From DAOPYU01 sp942493245 (GTDB lineage Bacteria; Sumerlaeota; Sumerlaeia; UBA8349): a stretch of 64,000 nt of DNA. Made by a program: the position numbers and the translations under genes. Positions 27,682-35,621 of the stretch are shown here, in pieces. Location of the stretch: positions 1,178,001-1,242,000 of the forward strand of contig OW818685.1 in the NCBI GenBank assembly GCA_942493245.1, read 5' to 3'. The notes beneath the pieces are model-generated. The model saw nothing but the letters and a program-made list of their open reading frames with translations, was not told the origin of the DNA and made no database searches. Each line of letters begins with the position of its first letter. Position 1 is the first letter of the stretch.

Positions 27682-27705
27682 ATCCAGCACGGCCGACACA
27701 TCCAG

Positions 27706-27732
27706 TGAGGTTCCCCCCGTCCATTGGACAGG
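27706..27732 (+). repeat. IS3-type inverted repeat, left end
   Basis: This 27-base terminal repeat matches the right end at 29098-29124 in 22 or 23 positions; the outer 14 bases differ at one position only. The flanking CAG (27703-27705) is the target duplication. Confidence 0.9.
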
Positions 27733-27780
27733 GATCGGGTAGGATTAAGGTGTGACGCCTGACGACCCGATCATGTTTTT
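27733..27780 (+). terminator. Terminator-like hairpin just inside the IS left end
   Basis: GATCGGGT (27733-27740) pairs with ACCCGATC (27765-27772), and ATGTTTTTTT follows. Read on the plus strand this would stop transcripts entering the element from the exopolysaccharide genes, which would otherwise be antisense to the transposase. Confidence 0.5.
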
Positions 27781-27885
27781 TTCTCGCTTATTTGACGGAA
27801 GGGGCGGTCGGGGTCGGTTCCCGCGTCCCGTCCCCTTCGCGTCGTTTTGAGGGCATCTTTAACCTACCATTCGGCGCTGATCGGA

Positions 27886-28743
27886 TCAATTCATTTGGTC
27901 AGCGAAATCTCTGTTTTGCTGCTTCGCAGTCTCAAAGCCGTTCGCCCAGTGAACCTCCTGGGGCGTGCGGTAGCCAAGCGACTGATGCGGCCGCTGCGTG
28001 TTGTAGAATCGGAAGTACGCCCCGAGCGCCTTGTCCGCAGCGGGCGGGTCCGCATACTCGCACAGGTACACCTCCTCGTACTTCACGCTGCGCCACAGGC
28101 GTTCCGTGAAGATGTTGTCGAAGCAGCGGCCCCGCCCGTCCATGCTGATCCGGATGCCGCTCTCCTCCAGCCGTTTCGTGAACGCCCCGCTGGTGAACTG
28201 CACGCCCTGGTCGGTGTTGAAAATATCGGGACACCCCAGACGCAGCGCCTCGTCGAGAGTCTCGACGCAAAACGAGGTGTCGAGCGAGTTCGAGAGCCGC
28301 CACGCCAGCACGTAACGGCTGAACCAGTCGATCACCGCCGTCAGGTAGAGAAAACCGCCCGCCAGGCCGATGTACGTGATGTCGGACGCCCAGACCTGGT
28401 TGGGGCGCACGATCGGCAGATCCCGCAGCAAATACGGGTACTTCTTGTGCTGCGGCGCGCTGTGGCTCAGGCCCTTGCGCGGCGCCACGGCCCGCAACCC
28501 CATCACCCGCATGAGCCGCTCGACCCGCTTGTGGTTGATCGGCTGGCCGAGGGTGCGCGAGAGGTGCGCGGTCATCTTGGGCGAACCGTAGAACGGAAAG
28601 CAGGTGTAGATCTCGTCGATCCGGCGCATCAGTTCCAACTCCTGAGGGTCGCGTTCCACCGGCTGGTAGTAGTAGGTCGAGCGCGGCAGACCGAGCAGGG
28701 CGCACTGGCGCGAAATGGCCAGTTCCCCGTGCCCCGGCTCCAC
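27886..28743 (-). CDS. IS3-family transposase, OrfB (DDE integrase domain)
   Basis: This 285-residue frame contains the HTH_21 start (ISRQCALLGLPRSTYYYQP) and an rve integrase core. The core has DITYIG (first D), FNTDQGVQFTS (second D) and DNIFTERLWRSVKYEEVY (the E), so the DDE triad looks complete. It catalyses excision and insertion of the element. The frame is open back to the A9 run at 28779-28787. The GTG at 28743 may not be used if OrfB is made only as a fusion. It lies +1 relative to orfA, not the usual -1. Confidence 0.9.
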   Translation of the reverse strand: MEPGHGELAISRQCALLGLPRSTYYYQPVERDPQELELMRRIDEIYTCFPFYGSPKMTAHLSRTLGQPINHKRVERLMRVMGLRAVAPRKGLSHSAPQHKKYPYLLRDLPIVRPNQVWASDITYIGLAGGFLYLTAVIDWFSRYVLAWRLSNSLDTSFCVETLDEALRLGCPDIFNTDQGVQFTSGAFTKRLEESGIRISMDGRGRCFDNIFTERLWRSVKYEEVYLCEYADPPAADKALGAYFRFYNTQRPHQSLGYRTPQEVHWANGFETAKQQNRDFADQMN

Positions 28744-28765
28744 CAGCGCCCGCGCCTGGCCGGGG

Positions 28766-29056
28766 TCAAGCGCCGCACTTTTTTTTTAGCCAGTCGAGTT
28801 CCACCTTGAGCCGTCCGATCTGCTCGTAGAGTTGGCTGGTCTCTTCCGCCTCCTTTCCCGGCCGCTTGCGCCGGTCGGCGAAAGCCCCGCTCAGGGATTC
28901 CACCGCCTGCTTCTTCCACATCACCACCTGGTGGGGATGGATGCCGCGCTCGCTGGCAATCTCATTGATCGTCCGCTTGCCGCGAATTGCCTCCAGTGCC
29001 ACCTCCGCCTTGAAAGACGCACTGAAACGTCGCCTCTTTTCGCTCATTTTCCCCAC
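28766..29056 (-). CDS. IS3-family transposase, OrfA (helix-turn-helix)
   Basis: This 96-residue protein has the HTH_Tnp_1 pattern: RRRFSASFKAEVALEAI, then INEIASERGIHPHQVVMWKKQA. A leucine-zipper-like end follows (YEQIGRLKVELDWLKKK). It binds the element ends and, fused to OrfB, makes the active transposase. Its reading frame passes through the A9 run and stops five codons later. It starts at an ATG 42 bases inside the right inverted repeat. Confidence 0.9.
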   Translation of the reverse strand: MGKMSEKRRRFSASFKAEVALEAIRGKRTINEIASERGIHPHQVVMWKKQAVESLSGAFADRRKRPGKEAEETSQLYEQIGRLKVELDWLKKKCGA

Positions 29057-29097
29057 TCCTTCCTGGACACAAGCCTAACAGAATACCACCTTAAAGG

Positions 29098-29124
29098 CCT
29101 GTCCAGTTTTCGGGGGGAACTTCA
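29098..29124 (-). repeat. IS3-type inverted repeat, right end
   Basis: This is the partner of the left repeat at 27706-27732. CAG at 29125-29127 is the second copy of the target duplication. Confidence 0.9.
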
Positions 29125-29191
29125 CAGTTTCGACCGGCCCCTGCCGCGCTATTCGGTCGCCTCCTTAATCACGGGTGGACCTACTGATCGC

Positions 29192-29917
29192 CTACACGCA
29201 CGACTCCTTCCCCAGTGCCTCACTGAGGGTGACGGGGTGGATGTTGCGTTGGGCGAATTCTTTGAGGAGGATTTCGACCGCTTCGACGGTAAGGTTGGCG
29301 CTGTTGTTAGCAATGTGGGCTTGATAGCGCCCGTCGTGCAGGAGAATCACACAGCCGGGAGAGAGGTGGGACAGGATGTGGTCTACAATCGCCTGAGATG
29401 ATGGCTGGCGAAAGTCCCAGGGGCTGATGTTCCAGAATGCCAGTGGACGCCGCCGGAGCAGGGTGTAGAGCATCGTGACAAAATTGAGTTTGCCGAAGGG
29501 GGGACGGAAGTAAAGGGCTATGCCGGGGCCAAGTGTCCCAGTCAACGCCCGTTCGGTCTGCTTGATGTCGCACAGGGTGTTGAACGGACCGCTTTCCCAC
29601 GGATGCTTATGGCCATAGCTGTGCTCGCCGATCTCGTGACCGCTGGCGATGAGATTGTGGACCAGATCGGGGTACTGCTCAACGTGTTCGCCGGTGACAA
29701 AAAAGGTGGCCTTGACTCCAGCCTGGTCCAAGAGGGTCTGAATGCGCGGCGTGGCCTCCGGGTGGGGGCCGTCGTCGAACGTCAGACACACACACCCACT
29801 AGATCGCACCCGCTTGAGGAATCTGCTTCTGAAAATGTTGCGGACCATCCAGGGTAGGACAATGTGGAACGCGGCAAAAACAACCAGCAGGACGGCGAAG
29901 ACGGCCACGTAGATCAT
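29192..29917 (-). CDS. Polysaccharide deacetylase (NodB/CE4 domain)
   Basis: This 241-residue protein has one N-terminal membrane anchor (residues 1-25) and a CE4 domain. Motif 1 is LTFDDGPHPEA, with metal and catalytic Asp. Motif 2 is HSYGH, the zinc histidines. Motif 3 is RPPFGKLN, motif 4 is ISPWDF and motif 5 is CVILLHDG. It removes N-acetyl groups from a glycan on the outer face of the inner membrane. I chose the ATG at 29917, which gives the anchor and overlaps the stop of the glycosyltransferase gene by four bases (ATGA), so the two are translationally coupled. The domain is complete, although the IS ends only 67 bases after the stop. Confidence 0.9.
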   Translation of the reverse strand: MIYVAVFAVLLVVFAAFHIVLPWMVRNIFRSRFLKRVRSSGCVCLTFDDGPHPEATPRIQTLLDQAGVKATFFVTGEHVEQYPDLVHNLIASGHEIGEHSYGHKHPWESGPFNTLCDIKQTERALTGTLGPGIALYFRPPFGKLNFVTMLYTLLRRRPLAFWNISPWDFRQPSSQAIVDHILSHLSPGCVILLHDGRYQAHIANNSANLTVEAVEILLKEFAQRNIHPVTLSEALGKESCV

Positions 29918-31107
29918 GCGCGCGCCTTGCTGCCCGCGATCAGGTCCCGCACCAAGTCCACATACCGTTTTTCCATGATGGGCCAGGCGACACCCTCGTA
30001 GGTGCGCAGGGCGTTTTCGGCCTGAACGCGCTGGCGTTCGGGGTCGGCGCACAGGGCGAGCGCCTGGTCGGCCATGCTCTGCGGGTTCCCGGCCTCGTAG
30101 TAGCTCACGCTCTCCTCGCCGAAGATCGAGGTGATGGACGGCAGTCGTGACGCGACGACCGGCAACCCCATCGCGACATACTCGAACGACTTGGTCGAAA
30201 GGGCAATGTCCATGAACGGATCGCTGAGGTAGGGTACGATGCCGATGTCCGCGTCGCCGATGACGCGGGCGATGGTTTCGAGCGGTTGGGCCTGATTCAA
30301 GAAGACGTGGTTTTTCAATCCCTCACGCTCGATGATGGATTCCAGAACCTGGGTATAGTCCGACATGTAGCTCAACCCGTAGATCTGGAACGTGCTCTCG
30401 GGCAGTTGCTTGTGGATCAGGGCGAACGCCTCGATGGCCGTGTGAATGCCGAAGCGGTGGGCGACGGTGCCGTGGTACAACAGGCGCACCTTGCGGTCGC
30501 AGCGGTTGTACTCACGCGGTTTCCGCTGGAAGATATGGTTGTCGGCGGAGTTGAGCACCAGCGTGATTTTCTCCTGGGGGATGCCACGTTTGAGGAGACA
30601 GTTCTGGAACCCGTAGCTGGTTGTGATGAGGCGGTCGGCCAGCCGGTGCGAAATTCCCGCGATGAATCGGACCAGAGGAAGCAGAAAGGACACCGGGGAC
30701 TTGCCCCACCGGGACTTGTAAAGTTCGACCATCAGGTCGTGCAGGTCGAGCAGGAGCGGTACCCCACGCATTTTGTGCCACAGGCCGGCCAGAATCAGGT
30801 AGTCGGGCATGTTGTGAAACTGGATGAGTTGATAGGGAGTTTGCTTCGAATAACGCAGAAGCGCCCGGAAACTCTGGAAGAGAAAGACGAGCGAAAACCA
30901 CAGATAGGGGAGAATGCTTTCTTTTTCGCGCGCCTCGGTGATGCGGTAGGCGGTCACATTGCCGAACTGTTCGACGGGTTTTTCGTCCCCTTTGCGGATG
31001 CAGAAAACGTCCACCGCGAAACCGTGGCGTTCGAGGGCCTCGGCTTCGCGTCGCACCCGCGGATCGCGAGGATACCGGGAAAGAACGACCATGGCGACAT
31101 GTTGCAT
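29914..31107 (-). CDS. Family 4 glycosyltransferase
   Basis: This 397-residue GT-B enzyme begins MQHVAMVVLSRYPRDPRVRRE, a common start of GT4 enzymes from exopolysaccharide loci. The C-terminal donor domain holds VRLLYHGTVAHRFG, DIGIVPYLSDPF and the EX7E-like stretch SFEYVAMGLPVVASRLPS with its glutamates. It transfers a sugar from a nucleotide donor in the cytoplasm. An upstream TTG at 31176 would add 23 residues, but the ATG at about 31107 starts the fold cleanly. It is paired with the deacetylase, suggesting that the pair adds and then deacetylates an amino sugar. Confidence 0.87.
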   Translation of the reverse strand: MQHVAMVVLSRYPRDPRVRREAEALERHGFAVDVFCIRKGDEKPVEQFGNVTAYRITEAREKESILPYLWFSLVFLFQSFRALLRYSKQTPYQLIQFHNMPDYLILAGLWHKMRGVPLLLDLHDLMVELYKSRWGKSPVSFLLPLVRFIAGISHRLADRLITTSYGFQNCLLKRGIPQEKITLVLNSADNHIFQRKPREYNRCDRKVRLLYHGTVAHRFGIHTAIEAFALIHKQLPESTFQIYGLSYMSDYTQVLESIIEREGLKNHVFLNQAQPLETIARVIGDADIGIVPYLSDPFMDIALSTKSFEYVAMGLPVVASRLPSITSIFGEESVSYYEAGNPQSMADQALALCADPERQRVQAENALRTYEGVAWPIMEKRYVDLVRDLIAGSKARA

Positions 31108-31419
31108 GCGAGATACTCCAGTAAGCCCAATGGAACCATCGCATAGACTAATTTCAAAAAAGGCTGGTCGATGCAAGGAAAATTTACACAGTTTTTCCCA
31201 AAAATTTCAGCATGACCAAGAAAAAGTCCTCCAATGGTACCATTTTAACTTGAAATCCGCTGTCCAACCGCGCAACATAATCGCGCAACGGAGTCTTTTG
31301 AGAACAGGGGAATGCGCAGCCAGAAACGGGTGAAGAAATTCTCGGGAGAGAAAACACCCTCACAATTCCGGGGTCAACCAAATTGCCGAGTGATCGGCTC
31401 AGTTTGAGGAGGATAGAGA
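31108..31419. other. Divergent intergenic region
   Basis: These 312 bases lie between the GT4 gene (minus) and the Tat oxidoreductase (plus). They are AT-rich around 31150-31250 and contain the 12-base palindrome AATGGTACCATT at 31233-31244, a possible regulator site. No clear promoter hexamer pair was found and I see no gene. Confidence 0.45.
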
Positions 31420-32907
31420 ATGAACAATCTGAATCGCAGGAACTTTCTGAAAACAGGCGCGATGGCTTCCGCAGCAGGTTCCATTCTGCTTCAGAGTTAC
31501 TCCAGCGCCCGCGCGGCGGATCAAACCCAACCGGTCGGCGCCAACGACGCGGTGCGGGTGGCAGTGGTGGGTATTCGCGGCCAGGGTGGAGGACACATTG
31601 ACCGCTATCTGAAAATCCCCGGTGTGCGCCTGGTCGCCCTGTGCGATGCCGATGAGGACGTCCTGGACAAAAAAGCGGCCGACGTTGAGAAAAAAGGGGC
31701 CAAGGTCAAGAAATTCAAGGACATCCGAAAACTCCTGGAAGACAAGGAAATCGACGCGATCTCCATCGCTTCCCCCAACCACTGGCACGCTCTGATGGCT
31801 ATCTGGGCCTGTCAGGCGGGCAAGGACGTCTATGTCGAGAAACCCTGTTCCCACAACGTCTGGGAAGGGCGCAAACTCGTCGAGGCGGCCCGGAAATACA
31901 AACGCATCGTCCAGATCGGAACCCAGCTACGTTCCTCCCAGGGGTACATGGAGGCGGTTCAGTGGATCAAAGACGGCAACATCGGCAAGATCGTTTGCGC
32001 CCGCGGTCTTTGCTACAAATTCCGAGACAGCATCGGCCAGGTAAAAGGGCCGCAGAAACCGCCCGCTCGCCTCGATTACGACCTGTGGACTGGACCGGCG
32101 CCCCTCAAGCCGCTCATGCGCAAACAACTTCACTACGATTGGCACTGGGATTACGACACTGGGAACGGGGACATCGGCAATCAGGGTATCCACCAGATGG
32201 ACATCGCCCGCTGGGTCCTGGGGTATGAAGATTTCGCGCCGCGCGTCCTGAGCATCGGCGGACGTTTCGGCTACCAGGACGACGCCAACACGGCCAACAC
32301 CCAGATCGTCATTCATGATTATCCCATCCCCCTGATTTTCGAGGTTTATGGCCTTCCCATGAAGGCGGGCATGAAGGAAGTCACGCATTATAAAGGCGTA
32401 CGAACGGGCAACATCATCCATTGCGAGGGCGGCTACTTCAGCTGCGGTCACGACGGCAGCGGGAAAGCCTATGACAAGGATGGGAAAGTCATCAAGGAGT
32501 TCTCGGCCGAAGGCGTGGGAGCCCATCAGGACAATTTCATCGCGGCCGTGCGCAGCCGAAAAAATGAAGATCTCCATGCCGACATCGAGGGCGGACACAT
32601 CTCGAGCGCTCTCTGCCACACGGCGAACGCCTCCTACCGCCTGGGAACCCTGACGGAAGAAAAAGATATCCGGGAATCCATCCAGGACAGGGGGGAAGTG
32701 GCTATTGAAACCTTCGAGCGTTTCAAAGCTCACCTTGCCGCCAACAATGTGGACCTCGGCGTCAATCTGGCGACCCTGGGGCCCTGGTTGAAATTCGATT
32801 CCAAGACCGAACGATTTGCCGGAAACGATCCCAACATGGATCTGGTGGCAAACGCGATGATCACCCGTAACTACCGCGAACCCTTTGTGGTTCCCGAAAA
32901 GGTGTGA
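31420..32907 (+). CDS. Tat-exported Gfo/Idh/MocA family oxidoreductase
   Basis: This 495-residue protein begins MNNLNRRNFLKTGAMASAAG, a twin-arginine signal (RR at 6-7). A Rossmann domain follows with VAVVGIRGQGGGHID, then ISIASPNHWHALMAIWAC and the catalytic EKPCSHN word. A large C-terminal domain contains GNQGIHQMDIARW. Tat-exported members of this family are abundant in Planctomycetes and Verrucomicrobia. They are thought to act on sugars in the periplasm with a tightly bound NAD(P). The substrate is unknown. A GAGGAGG ribosome site precedes the ATG. A very stable hairpin (32955-32995) follows the gene. Confidence 0.9.
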   Translation: MNNLNRRNFLKTGAMASAAGSILLQSYSSARAADQTQPVGANDAVRVAVVGIRGQGGGHIDRYLKIPGVRLVALCDADEDVLDKKAADVEKKGAKVKKFKDIRKLLEDKEIDAISIASPNHWHALMAIWACQAGKDVYVEKPCSHNVWEGRKLVEAARKYKRIVQIGTQLRSSQGYMEAVQWIKDGNIGKIVCARGLCYKFRDSIGQVKGPQKPPARLDYDLWTGPAPLKPLMRKQLHYDWHWDYDTGNGDIGNQGIHQMDIARWVLGYEDFAPRVLSIGGRFGYQDDANTANTQIVIHDYPIPLIFEVYGLPMKAGMKEVTHYKGVRTGNIIHCEGGYFSCGHDGSGKAYDKDGKVIKEFSAEGVGAHQDNFIAAVRSRKNEDLHADIEGGHISSALCHTANASYRLGTLTEEKDIRESIQDRGEVAIETFERFKAHLAANNVDLGVNLATLGPWLKFDSKTERFAGNDPNMDLVANAMITRNYREPFVVPEKV

Positions 32908-32954
32908 CGAACAAAGCGCCCTTCTCCGCGGAAATTCTTCCAGAGAGAAACCCC

Positions 32955-32995
32955 TTTCCCTTTCCCCCCGCGAGATTCGCGGGGGGAAAGGGAAA
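32955..32995. terminator. 19-bp perfect hairpin between oxidoreductase and kinase genes
   Basis: The arms 32955-32973 and 32977-32995 pair without mismatch around GAT; the inner part is CCCCCCGCGA/TCGCGGGGGG. It lies 48 bases after the stop of the oxidoreductase and 35 bases before the HprK-like gene. No T-run follows, so it may block or pause transcription, protect an mRNA end, or be a repeat element. Confidence 0.55.
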
Positions 32996-33029
32996 ACTAC
33001 AGTCGCAAAGGATCGCACAAAGTCCTCTC

Positions 33030-33959
33030 ATGTCTGAAACGATCTCAACCGGTTTTCCCTATCCCTATTCGGCCTTCGGGCTTCAAATCGCCTCCTCTTT
33101 CCCGATCCCGGAACTCACCCCGTCCGGAGCCACCTCGGCTGTGGACCTGACCATCGGGTTTGGAACCGTTCTTCCCAGTCCCCAGTCCCCCGAACAACCG
33201 CTCATGCAGTTCGAGGTTCGGAATCCGGGGCTCTTTGTCGAAATCCCCTACATCGCCCGTTTTCTGGTCACCAACGGCGCCTCCATCCAGATAGACCCCT
33301 TCCCGAATGCCACCGAGGAGGTCATCCGCATCTTCCTGCTGGGGGTCGTGATGGGGGTTCTGCTCCACCAACGCGGCTATTACACCTTCCACGCCAGCGC
33401 CGCTGTCGTCTCGGGAGGCGCGGTGGCCTTCATGGGATCGAGGGGGTACGGGAAATCCACCTTCACCGCCGCTTTTCAGGCGCGCGGGCACAAAATCCTC
33501 ACCGATGACATTCTGGCTATCCGTTCCGTGGACGGCCAGTTGTGGGTTCAACCGACGTTCCCGCGTCTGAAACTCATGCCCGATTCCTCCCTGTATCTCG
33601 GCGAAGAACCGGTCGTACAGGGCGACCTCCACCCCGCCCTGCGCAAACACAGTCTTTATGTCCACGACAGTATCGCGCAAACCCCCTGTCCACTCAAACG
33701 AATCTACCTCCTTGACAAAGGGGAACGAATCGCCATCGAGCCGATCGAAGTGGCCCGCGCCATCCGGGAAATCCTCCCCCACTGGTACATGGTTCAGTTT
33801 GGCCTGGACGCCCTGCGGGCGCAAAATCCAACCGCCTTTCTGGAACAAAGCGCCACACTCGCCCGAACCGCTTCGCTGCGCAGGCTTGTGCGGAGCGAGT
33901 CGCTGGAGGATTTGCCGGAACTGCTCGATCTCATCCAGGCGGATCTGGACACCCCATGA
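33030..33959 (+). CDS. HprK-related P-loop kinase (HPr-rel-A type)
   Basis: This 309-residue protein carries a C-terminal HPr-kinase-like fold. The P-loop GSRGYGKSTF is at about residues 135-144, after FHASAAVVSGGAVAFM, and TDDILAIRS lies where the HprK catalytic and metal-binding acidic residues sit. The N-terminal half lacks the regulatory domain of true HprK and has no PTS partner nearby. Related stand-alone kinases appear with PqqD-like proteins and NTP_transf_5 proteins in the poorly understood HPr-rel-A system. I chose ATG 33030; the open frame upstream includes the hairpin and is not protein-like. The NTase gene follows 98 bases later. Confidence 0.82.
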   Translation: MSETISTGFPYPYSAFGLQIASSFPIPELTPSGATSAVDLTIGFGTVLPSPQSPEQPLMQFEVRNPGLFVEIPYIARFLVTNGASIQIDPFPNATEEVIRIFLLGVVMGVLLHQRGYYTFHASAAVVSGGAVAFMGSRGYGKSTFTAAFQARGHKILTDDILAIRSVDGQLWVQPTFPRLKLMPDSSLYLGEEPVVQGDLHPALRKHSLYVHDSIAQTPCPLKRIYLLDKGERIAIEPIEVARAIREILPHWYMVQFGLDALRAQNPTAFLEQSATLARTASLRRLVRSESLEDLPELLDLIQADLDTP

Positions 33960-33983
33960 AACGAAGACCCCACGAAAGTCCCC

Positions 33984-34013
33984 TTGACACACGAACCGGT
34001 TTTAGGGCAATAA
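33984..34013 (+). promoter_or_regulatory. Possible promoter before the NTase gene
   Basis: A perfect TTGACA (33984-33989) is followed after 18 bases by CAATAA, a weak -10. It would start transcription about 40 bases before the nucleotidyltransferase gene. Its separation from the kinase is therefore uncertain. Confidence 0.35.
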
Positions 34014-34057
34014 ATGCTGACAGGGTCAAGTAACCGCCCTGTTTCCAAGGATAGTGA

Positions 34058-35296
34058 ATGGCCTCCCCTCAAGAAAACGCAACCTCACCGGGTCTTTCTC
34101 CTGAAGCCAGATTATTGCTTCTGTGCGCAGGAGGACAAAAAGGCGATGCTCTGAACTCAGCTCTCGACCAATGTCTCAGCGGTCCATTCGACTGGGATCG
34201 CCTGCTCCGCCTCTCCGAGTTTCACCAGCAGCACGCATTGCTCTTTCACCGGTTATCGCCCCATTTCCATGATCGAATTCCTACAGATACCATGCAAATT
34301 CTTCGCCAAGAATTCGTTTCAAACCAATGGCGTAACCTGAATCTAATCAAAGAACTACACCATCTTCTCCTTCGGTTCTCTGAACAGGGTATCCCCTGTA
34401 TCCCTTTCAAAGGCCCCTTGTGGGCAAAAAGTCTTTATGAAAACATCGCGCTTCGGTGGATCGCCGATCTGGATTTAATGATCCGCCCAGAAGATATTCA
34501 TAAAACCAAAGAAATGCTTCTAAAACTCGGCTACAACCCCGACCCGGTAATGGATGTAGAAACTGAAAAAATGCATCTCGAAGCACATTGGGAATACGGA
34601 TTCCGGCACTCTTCCCTGCAGATCCGCGTGGAACTCCATTGGCGTTTCATGCCCACCCATTCGGCCATCTACGACTCCTGGTCCAACGACCTGTGGAACC
34701 GAACGGTTGCCGTATCTCTGGGACAAAATTTGTTCCAAACTCTGTCTCCAGAAGACTCGTTTCTCTATATGGTTCTACACGGGGGCGAAAAACACCAATG
34801 GGCGTACATGCGTTTTCTGATTGACTTCGTAAGGGTTGTAGAGGGATCTTGGTCACTAGACTGGAACCTAATAGCCACTCGGGCACGGGAAATACAAACT
34901 ATCCCCGCTCTGGCAGTAGCTTTTTACCTCTGTGAAACTCTTTTCGACATCAAGACACCACCCTCGATCAAAGAATTCTTCCCTGCCGAACCGGAAATCC
35001 AAGCTAGGACGGCATTGATACGAGGGCGTCTGTTTCGCGACAATTTCAGCCTACCAGGCTACCGGGAGTGGTTGCAATACGTCCGATACCATGATGCACT
35101 AGCCACTTCGCAGGCAAAACGAATTTCGACCGGGTCTGCTCCTTGGCACTACTTAAAAGCGATCACCCAACCGGAATTTGGGGACCGGGCTTGTCTGACC
35201 GATTCCCTGAACCGAATTTCTTTCTTCCCCTACTTTGCCCGTATTTTTCGACTTTTCGCCCGGCATCATACCCGTTTGATCAAACGACTTCGCTGA
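34058..35296 (+). CDS. NTP_transf_5 family nucleotidyltransferase-like protein
   Basis: This 412-residue protein matches PF14907. FKGPLWAKSLYENIALR leads to the acidic DLDLMIRPEDI, equivalent to the metal-binding D-x-D of pol-beta-type nucleotidyltransferases, at about residues 118-150. VELHWRF follows near 195 and SFLYMVLHGGEKHQW near 230. The family usually sits with HprK-like kinases and PqqD-like proteins or near exosortase-type loci; its substrate is unknown. There is no signal peptide. It is somewhat more AT-rich than its neighbours and follows the HprK-related kinase in the same direction. Confidence 0.82.
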   Translation: MASPQENATSPGLSPEARLLLLCAGGQKGDALNSALDQCLSGPFDWDRLLRLSEFHQQHALLFHRLSPHFHDRIPTDTMQILRQEFVSNQWRNLNLIKELHHLLLRFSEQGIPCIPFKGPLWAKSLYENIALRWIADLDLMIRPEDIHKTKEMLLKLGYNPDPVMDVETEKMHLEAHWEYGFRHSSLQIRVELHWRFMPTHSAIYDSWSNDLWNRTVAVSLGQNLFQTLSPEDSFLYMVLHGGEKHQWAYMRFLIDFVRVVEGSWSLDWNLIATRAREIQTIPALAVAFYLCETLFDIKTPPSIKEFFPAEPEIQARTALIRGRLFRDNFSLPGYREWLQYVRYHDALATSQAKRISTGSAPWHYLKAITQPEFGDRACLTDSLNRISFFPYFARIFRLFARHHTRLIKRLR

Positions 35297-35621
35297 AAAT
35301 CCCGACCTCTCTGTCGTGCCAAGCAGGAGAATCCCCAAGTTGCGTTTTGTGTCGGTTTTGGGGAGATTCGACTTGGGGCCGTTTTCGAAGTCTTCGATCT
35401 CGATTTTGCGAGTCGCCCATTTCTCTCTCACAGGCAGGATTCTCCAGATTTTCCACTGGGGAGGCGGTTGTTTTTTATAGGCAACCGTCACTCTTTCTTG
35501 GTATTGTTGTTTGTGTATGGCTTTTCGGTTCCAAAGGCCGTGCGTTGAGAAAATACGCGCGTTTTTCCACATGAATAATCGGGCGCTTCTGGTGTTCCCG
35601 GATTTTTTCCTTTGAGATTGT
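35297..35621. other. Intergenic region before the SulP gene
   Basis: About 325 bases without a gene. CCCCAAGT (35333-35340) and ACTTGGGG (35371-35378) form an inverted repeat that could terminate the NTase transcript, and GGTTG/CAACC flank a T-run near 35470-35488. No convincing promoter was found. Confidence 0.45.

Larger units (their letters stand above)
27706..29124 (-). mobile_element. Complete IS3-family insertion sequence, 1419 bp
   Basis: The left end TGAGGTTCCCCCCG... (27706-27732) and the right end (29098-29124, reverse complement TGAAGTTCCCCCCG...) form 27-bp imperfect inverted repeats, both ending in TGGACAGG. A 3-bp CAG lies directly outside each end (27703-27705 and 29125-29127), as expected of the target duplication of IS3/IS51-group elements. 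Two genes, orfA and orfB, lie on the minus strand with an A9 run at their junction. The element looks intact and recent. It separates the exopolysaccharide block from a deacetylase/glycosyltransferase pair. Confidence 0.93.

Noticed and set aside
27847..28809. A 320-residue plus-strand frame within the IS
   Set aside because: It is antisense to the DDE transposase, which has all three acidic residues.
30286..31146. A 286-residue plus-strand frame opposite the GT4 gene
   Set aside because: The GT4 domain words are clear on the minus strand.
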